From Flexivirga caeni (GTDB lineage: Bacteria; Actinomycetota; Actinomycetes; Actinomycetales; Dermatophilaceae), in contig NZ_RJJQ01000014.1 of NCBI RefSeq assembly GCF_003724155.1, positions 62,001-126,000 on the forward strand: DNA of 64,000 nt, in the 5' to 3' direction. The position numbers were made by a program, and so were the translations under genes. Within the stretch, counting starts at the first letter, position 1; every line of letters begins with the position of its first letter. Below the pieces are notes generated by a model. The model worked only from the letters and a program-made list of their open reading frames with translations. It ran no database searches and was not told the origin of the DNA. Below are positions 30,729 through 41,504 of this stretch, in pieces.

Positions 30729-31315
30729 CAGGCGTCCTCGGACGACGTCGTCGCAAGCTTCTCCGGCGCGATCGCACCGGAGTCGAGGTCGGCGAGGAAC
30801 CGCTCGATGATCGCGTGCTGGCGCGCATCGTCGTGCAAGGACTCCCCGACGATCTTGCTCGCGAGATCCGTCGACAGCGCACCGAGGTGCTGCCGCAGCT
30901 GAACCTCTGCCTGCTGCTTGGACTGCTCGGTCCGCGCGCTGGCACTGTCCACGATCCGCTGCGCCTCGGCCTGCGCGGTGCCGCGGCTCTCGGCCACGAT
31001 CTGCGCGCCGTCCTCCTGCGCCTGCTGCCGGATCCGACCTGCCTCCGCCTGAGCATCGGTGAGCGCAGCGCGGTACTTGTCACGCTCGTCGTCCGCCGCA
31101 GCCTTCGACTTGTCGAGGTCCTCGAACTGGTCGCGAATCTGCTGCTGCCGCTCGGTCATCGCCTTATTGATCGGCGGGATGAGATACCGGGCGAAGATGA
31201 AGAGCAGGATCACGAACGCGAGCAACTCCACGAAGAACGTCCCGTTGGGGACCAGGAAGTTGCTCCCGCCCCCGGCCGGCACGGCCGCGAGCGCACCGCT
31301 GGCAATTGTTTCCAT
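30728..31315 (-). CDS. atpF: ATP synthase Fo b subunit
   Basis: A 195-residue b subunit with one membrane helix near residues 27-48 (FFVELLAFVILLFIFARYLIPP) followed by a long charged coiled coil that forms the peripheral stalk. The ATG at 31315 is 44 bp from atpE. Confidence 0.95.
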   Translation of the reverse strand: METIASGALAAVPAGGGSNFLVPNGTFFVELLAFVILLFIFARYLIPPINKAMTERQQQIRDQFEDLDKSKAAADDERDKYRAALTDAQAEAGRIRQQAQEDGAQIVAESRGTAQAEAQRIVDSASARTEQSKQQAEVQLRQHLGALSTDLASKIVGESLHDDARQHAIIERFLADLDSGAIAPEKLATTSSEDA

Positions 31316-31358
31316 CAGTCAATCCTGTCTTGGCGTTGTCTTCTCCGACGCTTACGCG

Positions 31359-31664
<306 letters not shown>

Positions 31665-31689
31665 TTACTTTGCGCTGTCCGAGCGTCGC

Positions 31690-32568
31690 TCAGGCAGCTG
31701 AACCGGGTTCGGCTACTTGGGCGGCGACCCGAGACGTCGCCAGGTCTGTGGTGCCGGCGTTGCCGTCGACGACCGTGTGTTCCTCGTCATCGTCGTGCCC
31801 GGCCGCCATACCGAAGTACAGGACGGTCAGCAGCGCGAAGATGAACGCCTGGATTCCGCCGATCGCCATGTCGAAGATCTTCCACAGCACCGCGAAGATC
31901 ACCGACAGGATGCCACCGATCGGAAATGCGCCGGCGAACCAGCCGGTCATCGACGCGATCAGCGAGAGCAGGATGCCGCCGGCGAAGATGTTGCCGAAGA
32001 GTCGCAGCGCGAGGGAGATCGGCTTGGTGATCTCCTCCAGGATGTTCAGCGGCAACAGGAATGGAAACGGCTGCAGGAAGTGACTGAAGTATTTCTTCAC
32101 CCCGCGCTCGCGAATGCCGTAAACCCAGGCGCCGATCATCACCAGGACCGCCATGGCGTAGGTGAGGTTGGTGTCTGCGGTGGGAGCAGGCAACAGGTGC
32201 AGGTGTGAGTTGGGCTCGCTCGGGATCATCTCCAGCCAGTTGGCAATGAGGATGAAGAAGAAGAGCGCGGCTGCGAGTGCGACAACTCCTGGGTTGACTC
32301 TGCCGAGGTTGTCGTCGACCTGCGCCTGCGTCTCCTTCAGGACGCCTTCCCAGATCAGCTGCAGCTTGGTCGGTACGCGGTCCTCGGTGCGCTTGGTGAG
32401 CTGGCGACGTGCCCAGAGGCCGAGGATGATGACGATCAGCGCGGCGACCAGGGTCGTCCAGATCGTGTCGAGGTTGAACGTCATACCGAGGAAGCTGCGC
32501 TGAACGTGCTCACCGATCTTGATGTCATCGGAGGCCAGCTGCGTGACCCCGTAGGCGACGGCACTCAT
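31690..32568 (-). CDS. atpB: ATP synthase Fo a subunit
   Basis: A 292-residue membrane subunit that forms the proton half-channels with the c ring. The essential Arg is in PISLALRLFGNIFAGG. About six membrane helices. The true start is the ATG at 32568 (MSAVAYGVTQL), not the longer upstream frame, because it overlaps the stop of the AtpI-like gene (ATGA). Confidence 0.96.
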   Translation of the reverse strand: MSAVAYGVTQLASDDIKIGEHVQRSFLGMTFNLDTIWTTLVAALIVIILGLWARRQLTKRTEDRVPTKLQLIWEGVLKETQAQVDDNLGRVNPGVVALAAALFFFILIANWLEMIPSEPNSHLHLLPAPTADTNLTYAMAVLVMIGAWVYGIRERGVKKYFSHFLQPFPFLLPLNILEEITKPISLALRLFGNIFAGGILLSLIASMTGWFAGAFPIGGILSVIFAVLWKIFDMAIGGIQAFIFALLTVLYFGMAAGHDDDEEHTVVDGNAGTTDLATSRVAAQVAEPGSAA

Positions 32569-32960
32569 TGGTTCTTCAGCTCCTTCAGGAGTGGCAAGGT
32601 TGTCATGACCAAAGCGATCAGGCGGAAGATCGCCAAACCGAAAAGAACGCCGATCCCATCCGGCCAGAACCATATGGCAAGACCGATGGCGATGACAGAC
32701 AGGATCACCAGGCGAACGAGGGTGGAGCCGGTCATCCGCGACCGCGTGGGCTCCTCGCCGGAGCTGATCACGCGCAGCAGCCAGTATTCGGTCGCCAGGT
32801 GATTGCCCAGGCCGAGTCCGACGCCGATGGCGGCGCAGACGCCGACGCGCAGTTGTCCGTAGACGCCGAGAATCCAGATCGCGGCCACGGCAAGGGCCAG
32901 GGCAACCAGAATGGTCTTGCGCTGACTGCGCACCACCTGGAGCACGTGGTTGTCCTTCAT
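32565..32960 (-). CDS. AtpI-family small membrane protein
   Basis: A 131-residue protein with four hydrophobic segments, placed directly upstream of atpB and overlapping it by four bases. Position and topology match the AtpI-like proteins thought to help c-ring assembly or magnesium uptake. Confidence 0.8.
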   Translation of the reverse strand: MKDNHVLQVVRSQRKTILVALALAVAAIWILGVYGQLRVGVCAAIGVGLGLGNHLATEYWLLRVISSGEEPTRSRMTGSTLVRLVILSVIAIGLAIWFWPDGIGVLFGLAIFRLIALVMTTLPLLKELKNQ

Positions 32961-33032
32961 GCCGCGCTCGCCCTTTCGATCTGTGCCGCCGGTGCAAGGT
33001 CGCCGTGTTGCCTCGCATGCGGCCTGGTCAGC

Positions 33033-33380
33033 CTAGTTGTCGTCGTCATACGTGTCAGGCCCCCAATGTGCTGGGGTGTCCGGTTCACCCAGGAACGGAC
33101 GGATCCGCGACCAGAAGAGCAAGCCGCCGCACAGGATGCCGAGCACGAGTCCGCACAGCGTGAGAATCGGCCGCGTGCCGACCTGACTGTCGAGCCAGAG
33201 ACCGGCCAGCGTGCCGAGGAAGATACTAGCGGCCGAGGCAGTCCCGAGAGCCGCCAAATAGGCGGCACCTGGGCCCTTGTCGCCGGATTCATCGCAGCTC
33301 ACTGCAGATCGTGTCCGCGCGGGAGCACGCCCCGGGCACACGACGGACCGACCAGGGGTGGTCGCAGGCGTGTCGGCCAT
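33033..33380 (-). CDS. AtpZ/AtpI-like small membrane protein
   Basis: A 115-residue protein with two membrane helices (YLAALGTASAASIFLGTLAGLWLD and ILTLCGLVLGILCGGLLFW), fitting the AtpZ pattern of paired helices with a GxWLD-type turn. It is the first gene of the ATP synthase cluster. ATG 33380 is chosen because GGGA lies 6 bases upstream; starts at 33386 and 33395 are also in frame. Confidence 0.75.
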   Translation of the reverse strand: MADTPATTPGRSVVCPGRAPARTRSAVSCDESGDKGPGAAYLAALGTASAASIFLGTLAGLWLDSQVGTRPILTLCGLVLGILCGGLLFWSRIRPFLGEPDTPAHWGPDTYDDDN

Positions 33381-33575
33381 GATCATCTGTCCCATCGAAC
33401 TGTGGAGCGGGGCAAAGGCGGGGACATCGTCTTCCGCGCCGCAGTGACGGCTGGGCGGGTTTCTCGACGCTGCTCAGATACTCTTCGAGCAGTCCCTCAA
33501 CTTCCTTGTGAAAGCTATCACAAGCGCCTGATTGGAAGGAAATCGGGGTTTCCAGCAGCTCCGGCAGCCGGCCCG

Positions 33576-34667
33576 TCAGGTGCGGTTGCGGGTCACCCGC
33601 GGCAGGCCGAGCGTCAGCCCCAGACAGACCAGGATGAGCGCCACCAGCAGCATCGAGGCGAGCTTGGTGGACAGGAAGTTGAAGCTCAGCACGCCACCGG
33701 AGACGGAGGCCGACCACAGGTAGAGCAGCAGCACCGCGCGGCGGTGCGGGTGTCCCATCCGCATCAGCCGGTGGTGCAGATGCTTCTTGTCGGGGTGCCA
33801 GAACTTGCCCCCGCGTCTGACGAACGCGAGCAGCACATCGAGCACCGGCAGCGCGAGCACCAGCACCGGCAGCGCGATCGGCAACAGGATCGCGACCTTG
33901 GAGGTCTGCGCGGAATCTGCGGACGGGTCGAAGTTCCCGGTGAACGAGATGAGCGCCGCCGACAGCAACAGCCCGAGCAGCAGCGACCCGGCATCGCCCA
34001 TGAAGAGCTTCGCCGGGTGGAAGTTGTGCGGCAGGAAGCCCAGACAGCAGCCGACCACTGCCGCGGAGATGAAGGTCGCCAGGTTGAAGACGTCCTCCCC
34101 GAAGTCCTGCCGGGTCGAATAACTCCAGATGAAGAACGCCGTCCCGGCGATCGCCGTCGTGCCCGCGGCCAGGCCGTCCAGGCCGTCGGCGAAGTTGACG
34201 GCCTGGGTCGTCGCGATGACGACCAGCACCGTCAGCGCGAACAGCACCGACTGCGGGAAGTAGGTCGCCGTCCCGAGGATCGGCAGGAAGAGCAGCTGCA
34301 CTCTGCCGAGCACCGACATCACCAGCGCAGCGATGATCGTGCCGGCGATCTTGGTGATCGGATCGAGTTCGCGCAGGTCGTCGATCGCGCCGAGCGCCGT
34401 GACGATGGCGGCGGCCACCAGCACCCAGAGCAGGCTGTGATAGTCGATCCGGTGACCCAGATAGGGCAGTTGCCGAGCGACGAGTATGGCGGCAGCAAAC
34501 CCCACCAGCAGCGCCACGCCACCCAGCCGCGGGATCGGCACCGTGTGCACGTCGCGGCCCCGCACCGGCGTGACGGCGTTCCACCGGATCGCCGCCCACC
34601 GGATCGCCGGGGTGGTGACGAAGGTGATCGCCGCCGCGACGATGGCGATCAGCAGATATTCACGCAC
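33576..34667 (-). CDS. wecA: Undecaprenyl/decaprenyl-phosphate GlcNAc-1-phosphate transferase
   Basis: A 363-residue integral membrane enzyme of the MraY/WecA family that starts polyprenyl-linked glycan synthesis. Family patterns are PRLGGVALLVGF, the acidic DDLRELDP, NFADGLDGLAAG, LFMGDAGSLLLG and the cytoplasmic HHRLM loop. About eleven membrane helices. It normally lies between tsaC/glyA and atp in actinobacteria, as here. Confidence 0.92.
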   Translation of the reverse strand: MREYLLIAIVAAAITFVTTPAIRWAAIRWNAVTPVRGRDVHTVPIPRLGGVALLVGFAAAILVARQLPYLGHRIDYHSLLWVLVAAAIVTALGAIDDLRELDPITKIAGTIIAALVMSVLGRVQLLFLPILGTATYFPQSVLFALTVLVVIATTQAVNFADGLDGLAAGTTAIAGTAFFIWSYSTRQDFGEDVFNLATFISAAVVGCCLGFLPHNFHPAKLFMGDAGSLLLGLLLSAALISFTGNFDPSADSAQTSKVAILLPIALPVLVLALPVLDVLLAFVRRGGKFWHPDKKHLHHRLMRMGHPHRRAVLLLYLWSASVSGGVLSFNFLSTKLASMLLVALILVCLGLTLGLPRVTRNRT

Positions 34668-35015
34668 GGACGCTCAGGCTCCGCCTAACGCGACGACTCG
34701 CAAGCTCGTCGCCACGCCGCCGGACCCCACACGACCCGTGCCTGTGCTGAATCAACGACAGGACATCGTCCCTGTGCTGAATCAACTGCATAACCTTCAC
34801 GGCGGGGCGAGGTCCTTCGGTTCGTGATCGGCAACTAGCTGGCTCACAGCTGCGGGTCGGCGGGCTCCCGCAACGGCAGGTCGAGTAGGGCGAGCCTCCC
34901 GCAGCCGCGGGTCGAGACCCTCCCACACTCGCTGGTCGAGTAGGGCGAGCCGCTAGGCGAGCCCGTATCGAGACCCACCTGCGCGACGCACAGCCCGCCG
35001 CGGAACACGGCCCAC
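34668..35015. repeat. Intergenic region with two short repeat families
   Basis: A 348-bp gap without a gene. It has a 16-bp direct repeat, CCTGTGCTGAATCAAC, at 34741-34756 and 34771-34786. It also has two copies of a dispersed hairpin built on GGTCGAGTAGGGCGAGC (34878-34919 and 34933-34976), the second with the complementary end ATCGAGACCC. Similar elements are common between actinobacterial genes. Confidence 0.65.
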
Positions 35016-36290
<1,275 letters not shown>

Positions 36291-36300
36291 GACGGTCAGC

Positions 36301-37128
36301 CTATTCGTCGTCGGAGTGGTCGGGAGTGTCGCCAGCGTGATCTGCGGCGGTGTCGTGCTTGTCGAGGTCGACGGGTGAATCGCCGGGAGCCGCTGCGTCA
36401 TACGTCGGCTCGTCGGGCGAAGGTTCGTCGGGTGTTGGCTCCTCATACGACGGCTCGTCAGCGACGGAGTTGATCGCGCGGCCGGTGACGAGCTGGACGT
36501 CGCCGAGCACCCGCTGCAGGTCCTCGTTGCTGACGGCCCCCTCGCGCAGCACGACCGGGTCGGCCTTGGTGCAGTCGAGGATGGTCGAGGAGACGCCGCC
36601 GGCCCGCTCACCACCGTCGAGGTAGGTGTCGACGTAATGGCCGAGCATGAACCCCGCCTCGGTGACCGTGGTCGCGGACGGCTTGCCGGTGCGGTTGGCC
36701 GAGCTGACCGCGAGCGGGCCAGTGCTCTGGAGCACTTCGACCGCGATCTCGTCGTCCGGGATGCGCAGGCCGACCGTCCCGTTGGTGTCGCCGAGGTCCC
36801 AGGCGAGCGAGTGCTGCGCGCGGAAGACCAACGTCAGGCCGCCCGGCCAGAACGCGTCCATCAGGCGGGTCGCGTATGACGGCACGTCCATCGCCAGTCC
36901 GTCGACCGTCTGCCGCGCCGGGATCAGCACGGGAGGGGGCATCTCGCGTCCCCGGCCCTTGGCCTCCAGCAACTGCGCGACCGCGGTCGGGCTGAACGCG
37001 TCGGCCGCGATGCCGTAGACGGTGTCGGTCGGGATGACCACGCACTCGCCGCGGAAGATCGCGTCCGCTGCCGCGCGGACGCCTTCGTCGCGAGACTCCG
37101 GGACATTGCAATCGAAGACGGGACTCAC
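36301..37128 (-). CDS. tsaC: Threonylcarbamoyl-AMP synthase (TsaC/Sua5) with acidic C-terminal tail
   Basis: A 275-residue enzyme for the first step of tRNA t6A37 synthesis from threonine, bicarbonate and ATP. Residues about 20-210 are the YrdC domain: IPTDTVYGIAADAF, LLEAKGRG, GPLAVSSANRTGKPSATT. The family signature is complete. After about residue 222 comes an Asp/Glu/Pro-rich tail with repeats like DEPSPDEPTYD, likely disordered. The GTG at 37128 is chosen; TTG 37137 is possible, and neither has a clear ribosome site. A 52-bp repeat array starts beyond the 5' end. Confidence 0.9.
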   Translation of the reverse strand: MSPVFDCNVPESRDEGVRAAADAIFRGECVVIPTDTVYGIAADAFSPTAVAQLLEAKGRGREMPPPVLIPARQTVDGLAMDVPSYATRLMDAFWPGGLTLVFRAQHSLAWDLGDTNGTVGLRIPDDEIAVEVLQSTGPLAVSSANRTGKPSATTVTEAGFMLGHYVDTYLDGGERAGGVSSTILDCTKADPVVLREGAVSNEDLQRVLGDVQLVTGRAINSVADEPSYEEPTPDEPSPDEPTYDAAAPGDSPVDLDKHDTAADHAGDTPDHSDDE

Positions 37129-37225
37129 GAGGGGCAAGTCTGTCAGATGGATCGGCGGCAGGCCGCGCGGATCAGCGGACGGTCACGTGGGCGGGCGGTC
37201 GAGTCCGCGGAATGCGGCAGATCCT

Positions 37226-37625
37226 GTCCCGAAAGCTCGACCGTCGCGACTTTGGGACACCCCCACCCCGGATCCCCGTCCCGAACCCTCGACCGTCGCG
37301 CCTCCGGGACACCCCCAGCGCAATTCCGCGTCCCGAAGGCTCGACCGTCGCGCCTCCGGGACACCCCCAGCCCGGTTTCCCGTCCCGAAAGCTCGACCGT
37401 CGCGACTTTGGGACACCCCCAGCCCGGTTTCCCGTCCCCAACCCTCGACCGTCGCGCCTCCGGGACACCCCCAGCCCGGTCCCCCGTCCCCAACCCTCGA
37501 CCGTCGCGCCTCCGGGACACCCCCAGCCCGGTCCCCCGTCCCGAAAGCTCGACCGTCGCGACTTCGGGACACCCCCAGCCCGGTCCCCCGTCCCAAACCC
37601 TCGACCGTCGCGCCTCCGGGACACC
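37226..37625. repeat. 52-bp tandem repeat array, eight units
   Basis: Eight units start at 37226, 37278, 37330, 37382, 37434, 37486, 37538 and 37590, exactly 52 bp apart. Each begins GTCCC, has the invariant core CTCGACCGTCGCG, and then GGGACACC, so GTCCCGAA can pair with TTCGGGAC. Variants fall in two types: AAAG with GACTT (units 1, 4, 7) and ACCC or AAGG with GCCTCC (the others). 52 is not a multiple of three and there is no reliable gene here. The same repeat recurs at 54144-54336. Confidence 0.92.
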
Positions 37626-37672
37626 GTCCGCACGTGGTTTGCCCGCGAATCGGCGCGCTCGCGAGTTTCACG

Positions 37673-37734
37673 CCCGAGTGGGCACTTCCTAGCGAGCACG
37701 CCCGGGGTTACCCGTCAGTAACTGCCCACTCGGG
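37673..37734. repeat. 12-bp inverted repeat downstream of the array
   Basis: CCCGAGTGGGCA at 37673-37684 is repeated inverted as TGCCCACTCGGG at 37723-37734. The TGCCCACTCG word recurs in the dispersed repeats at 60.6-62.5 kb. Confidence 0.7.
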
Positions 37735-37790
37735 ACACTTGACACAGGCTCGGACCCGGCCACGCGCACGCTCGGCGACGCGGGACGAGC

Positions 37791-38783
37791 TCAGCGCAGG
37801 CGCCCCTCCACCTCATGAAGCACGTCGACCCTGCGGAAGCCGAGTGCCTCATTCGTACGCTGCATCGCGACGTTGTTCAGCTCGGTGTGGGTCTGCACCC
37901 ACTTCCATGGGCCGTCGAGGCAGGCCAGCTGCCGCAGGTTGGCCCGCTTCATCCGCGCCCCGAGCCGGTGTCCGCGGTGCGCTCGGTCCACGAACGTGTC
38001 GTCCTGGACGACGAAGTCGTCGTCATACCGCGACACATACAGCTCGGTATACCCGGCGCCGACGCTCGCTGCGGTGAATGCCATGGTGCGTAGCCGCGTC
38101 CAGCCCTGCTCGGCGAAATTGCGCTCGGCCTCCCGGATCCGGTCGATCCCGATCGACTCGGGCGTGCGGGTGAGCTCGCCGGTCGGCACGTCCTGGTCCA
38201 TGTGCGTACGCAGCCGGGCCCACTGCGCGACGTAGTCGTCCGGGACGCGGTCGACGAACAACACGATCCGGTAGCCGTCGGCCTGCGCCATACCGGCCGG
38301 CCTCCGCTCGTCCCACGGAAGGTCGAGCACGAAGCGATCCTCGGCACTCACCGACCGCATCCCGGCGGCACGTGCGAACCTCCCGCCGTTTGTCTCCGCC
38401 AGCTGCCGCCCCGCCGGGACGGTGATCTCGGTCTGGATGATCGTCCGATCATGCTGTCGCGCAAGGTCTTTCACGTATGCCGCGAGCGTCGTGCCAACAC
38501 CACGACCGCGAAATGTCGGCAGGACGCCCAGTTCCACGGCCATCGTCTCGGTGTCGCGCTGCATCGGCAGTCCGACCTGCGCGCCACCCACGCACGTGTC
38601 GCCCTCGAATGCGCCGATTGCGAAGTAGCGCAAGCGAATCGGCTCCCGCGCATGATATGCACGGGCGCTCTCCACGGCCGGCCACCATGACGGCTCGCGA
38701 CCGGCGAGGTGAGCAACGCGAATGCTGTCGTGCCAGTCACGGAAAGCCGGCTCAGCGGGCGCGACCATGCGGATGTTGGTCAT
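37791..38783 (-). CDS. Tandem GNAT-family N-acetyltransferase
   Basis: A 330-residue protein with two GNAT domains. The first has the acetyl-CoA-binding LPTFRGRGVGTTLAAYV near residues 95-111; the second has VDRAHRGHRLGARMKRANL near 265-283. Such double GNATs resemble mycothiol synthase in architecture, but no substrate can be assigned. The ATG at 38783 (MTNIRMVAPAEP) is preferred to a 465-residue upstream frame that lacks homology and would overlap the pentapeptide gene. Confidence 0.85.
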   Translation of the reverse strand: MTNIRMVAPAEPAFRDWHDSIRVAHLAGREPSWWPAVESARAYHAREPIRLRYFAIGAFEGDTCVGGAQVGLPMQRDTETMAVELGVLPTFRGRGVGTTLAAYVKDLARQHDRTIIQTEITVPAGRQLAETNGGRFARAAGMRSVSAEDRFVLDLPWDERRPAGMAQADGYRIVLFVDRVPDDYVAQWARLRTHMDQDVPTGELTRTPESIGIDRIREAERNFAEQGWTRLRTMAFTAASVGAGYTELYVSRYDDDFVVQDDTFVDRAHRGHRLGARMKRANLRQLACLDGPWKWVQTHTELNNVAMQRTNEALGFRRVDVLHEVEGRLR

Positions 38784-38853
38784 GCCGCCATACAAACCGA
38801 ACCGCGGGCGTGCGGCAATCGAGTTCGCGGCAGGCCCTGCCAGACTCTCGCCC

Positions 38854-39426
38854 GTGGAGCTGATCGAGGAGATGTATGACGGGCCGGCCTTTCGCGAGGT
38901 GCTGGCTGCAGCGACCGACGCGGTGTCGCTCGTGCGGTGTGACCTGCGCGGTGCCGATCTGCGCGACGCGGATCTGACCGAGGTGACGTTCACCGATTGC
39001 GTGCTCGACGGGATCCGGCTGGACGGGGCGTCGGTGGGCGGTGCATCGTTCGTCGGCTGCCGGCTGATGGGCGCCTCGATGCCGCACACTCGTGGCCTCG
39101 GATTCACCATGCAGCGCTCAAACCTGTTCGCTGCCAACCTCGTTGGCGCAGTGCTGGCCAACACCGACCTGACCGGATGCCGATTCACCGAGGCGGTGCT
39201 GCGCGGGGCCGACCTGCGCTCGTCGGTCTTCGACGGTTGCGAACTGCTGGGCGCCGATCTCTACGCCGCCAAGCTCGACGGGGCCGACCTGCGCGGTGCC
39301 GCGCTCGGGCCGTGCGACCTGGACCGGCTCCGGGCGATGAAGGGCGCCATCATCACGACGCTGCAGGCACGCGACATCGTCATCGAGCTGTCCGGCGTCA
39401 CCGTGATCGACAATTCCACCGGGTGA
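38854..39426 (+). CDS. Pentapeptide-repeat protein
   Basis: A 190-residue protein of repeated A(D/N)LxG-type units (LRGADLRDADL, LFAANLVGAVLANTDLTG, LRGADLRSSVFDG) that should form a right-handed beta helix. Some family members mimic DNA to protect gyrase from quinolones or microcins; function here is unknown. The GTG at 38854 (MELIEEMYDG) fits the fold; the region upstream lacks a ribosome site, so a leaderless transcript is possible. It is divergent from the GNAT gene. Confidence 0.85.
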   Translation: MELIEEMYDGPAFREVLAAATDAVSLVRCDLRGADLRDADLTEVTFTDCVLDGIRLDGASVGGASFVGCRLMGASMPHTRGLGFTMQRSNLFAANLVGAVLANTDLTGCRFTEAVLRGADLRSSVFDGCELLGADLYAAKLDGADLRGAALGPCDLDRLRAMKGAIITTLQARDIVIELSGVTVIDNSTG

Positions 39427-39433
39427 CTCATTT

Positions 39434-39490
39434 CGCACCGAGTGACGCAGGTGCAACTGCATCACTCGGTGCGCATTGCGTCAGTCGGCG
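39434..39490. terminator. Bidirectional hairpin terminator, repeat-family copy B
   Basis: CGCACCGAGTGA (39434-39445) pairs with TCACTCGGTGCG (39462-39473), and GCAG with CTGC inside. It sits between the convergent pentapeptide and prmC genes, and the segment 39443-39490 is nearly the same as 8843-8890. Confidence 0.75.
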
Positions 39491-40332
39491 CGAGCGGTCA
39501 CCGCTCGCGGACGACCGGCCAGGTCGCGGTGGTCGGCGACGTCGGACCAGCCGGCTCGAGCCAGCGCGCGCGGGAGCGAATCTCCTTGACTGTCAGCATG
39601 TTCCATCACGAGCAGGCCACCGGGTCGCAGCAACTCAGCCGCGCGCGCCGCAACCTCCAGCGGAATGCGCAACCCGTCGGCGCTGCCGCCATACAAGGAG
39701 ACCTCCGGGTCGTGGTCGCGGACCTCCGGGTCGATCGGCACCATGCCCACCGGGATGTATGGCGGATTGCTCACCACAACGTCGAGCGTCCCCTCCGAGC
39801 CGGGCAGCGCGGCCTGCGCAGGACCAAGCTCGATCGCGACGTCGAGCCCGAGCACCTCGGCGTTCCGGACCGCCCACGCGTGCGCGAGCGGATCGAGCTC
39901 GACCGCAGCGACGCACGCGGCCGGCGCTTCCTGCTTGATCGCGAGCGCGATCGCGCCGGACCCGGTGCACAGATCCACGACCTGCGCGGCCGTGCCCGCA
40001 ACCTCCGCCAGCACGGCGTCGACGATCATCTCCGTCTCCGGTCGGGGGACGAAAACTCCTGGCCCAACACGCAATTCGAGGCCACGGAACGGTGCGACGC
40101 CCGTCAGGTGCTGCAGCGGCACCCGCGTCATGCGCTCCTCCACGAGCGCATCGAAACGCACTTGCACTTCCGCGGCAGGTTCGCGGCCGAGCAGTTGAAG
40201 CCGTTGCAGTTCGGCGACATTCACGCCCCATGCGTGTGCGAGCAACAGCCGAGCATCGACCGAAGCGCTCGAAATGCCTGATGCGGCAAGGCTTTCGGCG
40301 GCAACCGCGAGCAGTGTGCGAACTGCCGTCAT
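39481..40332 (-). CDS. prmC: Peptide chain release factor N5-glutamine methyltransferase
   Basis: A 283-residue SAM-dependent methyltransferase that methylates the GGQ glutamine of release factors. The SAM motif [15 protein letters not shown] and the substrate-binding SNPPYIP are present. Start overlaps the prfA stop (ATGA), which couples the enzyme to its substrate. Confidence 0.95.
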   Translation of the reverse strand: MTAVRTLLAVAAESLAASGISSASVDARLLLAHAWGVNVAELQRLQLLGREPAAEVQVRFDALVEERMTRVPLQHLTGVAPFRGLELRVGPGVFVPRPETEMIVDAVLAEVAGTAAQVVDLCTGSGAIALAIKQEAPAACVAAVELDPLAHAWAVRNAEVLGLDVAIELGPAQAALPGSEGTLDVVVSNPPYIPVGMVPIDPEVRDHDPEVSLYGGSADGLRIPLEVAARAAELLRPGGLLVMEHADSQGDSLPRALARAGWSDVADHRDLAGRPRAVTARAD

Positions 40333-41426
40333 ACGCCGGCGGGGCCTTCGGCCACGGCCGCCATACGTGCCGCCTCGTCCATCTCGATCGCCGACTGCAC
40401 GACCGGGTCAAGTTCACCGTCGAGGACCGCGCCGAGGTTGTATGCCTTGTATCCCGTGCGGTGGTCGGCGATGCGGTTCTCCGGGAAGTTGTAGGTGCGG
40501 ATGCGTTCGCTGCGGTCCATCGACCGCACCTGCGAGCGCCGCGCGGCAGATGCCTCGGCGTCGCGTTCCTCCTGCGCGAGCTGGCGCAACCGGGCCTTGA
40601 GCACCCGGAGCGCGGCCTCCTTGTTCTGCAGCTGGGACTTCTCGTTCTGGCACGAGACGACCAATCCCGTTGGCAGATGCGTGATTCGGACCGCCGAGTC
40701 CGTCGTGTTGACCGACTGGCCACCGGGCCCGGACGAGCGATATACGTCGATCTTCAGGTCGTTCGGCCCGAACTCGATCTCCTCGTCGTCGCCGTCGTCC
40801 AGGTCGGGCATGACGAGCACGCCGACCGCGGAGGTATGGATGCGGCCCTGGCTCTCGGTGACTGGGACCCGCTGCACGCGGTGCACCCCGCCCTCGTATT
40901 TCAGCTTCGCCCACGGCGCCTGCCCCGGCTCTGGCTGACCCTTGGCACGAACCGCGAGGCGGACGTCGGTATAGCCGCCGAGGTCGGACTCGGTGCCGTC
41001 GGTGATCTCCGCGCGCCAGCCGGAGTGCTCGGCGTAGCGGAGGTACATGCGCACCAGATCCGCTGCGAACAAAGCGGATTCGGCACCACCGGCGCCCGCC
41101 TTGACCTCGAGTATGACGTCCCGGTCGTCGTCCTCGTCGCGCGGCAGCAACAGCTTGCGCAGCGCGCCCTCCGTCTCACTGACGGCATTCTCCAGGCTCG
41201 GGATCTCGTCGGCAAAGGAGGCGTCCTCGGCGGCGAGCTCCTGCGCGGCGGCCAGGTCGTCGCGGGCTGCGGTCCAGGCGCGGTATGCCGCGACAGTGGG
41301 CGCGAGCGCGGCATACCTCTTATTGAGCCGGCGCAGGGTCTTCGGGTCCGAATGCACCGCCGGATCGGCCAATTGCCTTTCCAGGTCGGCATATTCGTCG
41401 GCGACGGCTGACGCTGACTCGATCAT
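40329..41426 (-). CDS. prfA: Peptide chain release factor 1
   Basis: A 365-residue class I release factor. GGQ lies in [12 protein letters not shown] near residue 223. The tripeptide-anticodon region that reads UAA/UAG is expected near residues 180-190. The ATG at 41426 ([12 protein letters not shown]) is used; an upstream in-frame start adds non-homologous residues. Confidence 0.97.
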   Translation of the reverse strand: MIESASAVADEYADLERQLADPAVHSDPKTLRRLNKRYAALAPTVAAYRAWTAARDDLAAAQELAAEDASFADEIPSLENAVSETEGALRKLLLPRDEDDDRDVILEVKAGAGGAESALFAADLVRMYLRYAEHSGWRAEITDGTESDLGGYTDVRLAVRAKGQPEPGQAPWAKLKYEGGVHRVQRVPVTESQGRIHTSAVGVLVMPDLDDGDDEEIEFGPNDLKIDVYRSSGPGGQSVNTTDSAVRITHLPTGLVVSCQNEKSQLQNKEAALRVLKARLRQLAQEERDAEASAARRSQVRSMDRSERIRTYNFPENRIADHRTGYKAYNLGAVLDGELDPVVQSAIEMDEAARMAAVAEGPAGV

Positions 41427-41463
41427 CGGGGACCTTTCGGGAGAAGTGCGGGGACAACGCAAA

Positions 41464-41496
41464 CGCCGGCCCTGACCACGAGGGTCGGGACCGGCG
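41464..41496. terminator. Hairpin between rpmE and prfA
   Basis: CGCCGGCCCTGACC at 41464-41477 folds against GGGTCGGGACCGGCG at 41482-41496 with an ACGA loop. It probably ends or attenuates the rpmE transcript before prfA. Confidence 0.7.
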
Positions 41497-41504
41497 CCGG
41501 TGAG

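Noticed and set aside
37226-37625. CRISPR array
   Set aside because: The whole 52-bp unit is conserved; there are no variable spacers and no cas genes.
37022-38077. Long plus-strand frame and its shadows across the 52-bp array
   Set aside because: The frame exists because the repeat lacks stops in several frames; the period is not a multiple of three and the peptides (SRRRDG-like) are translations of the repeat.
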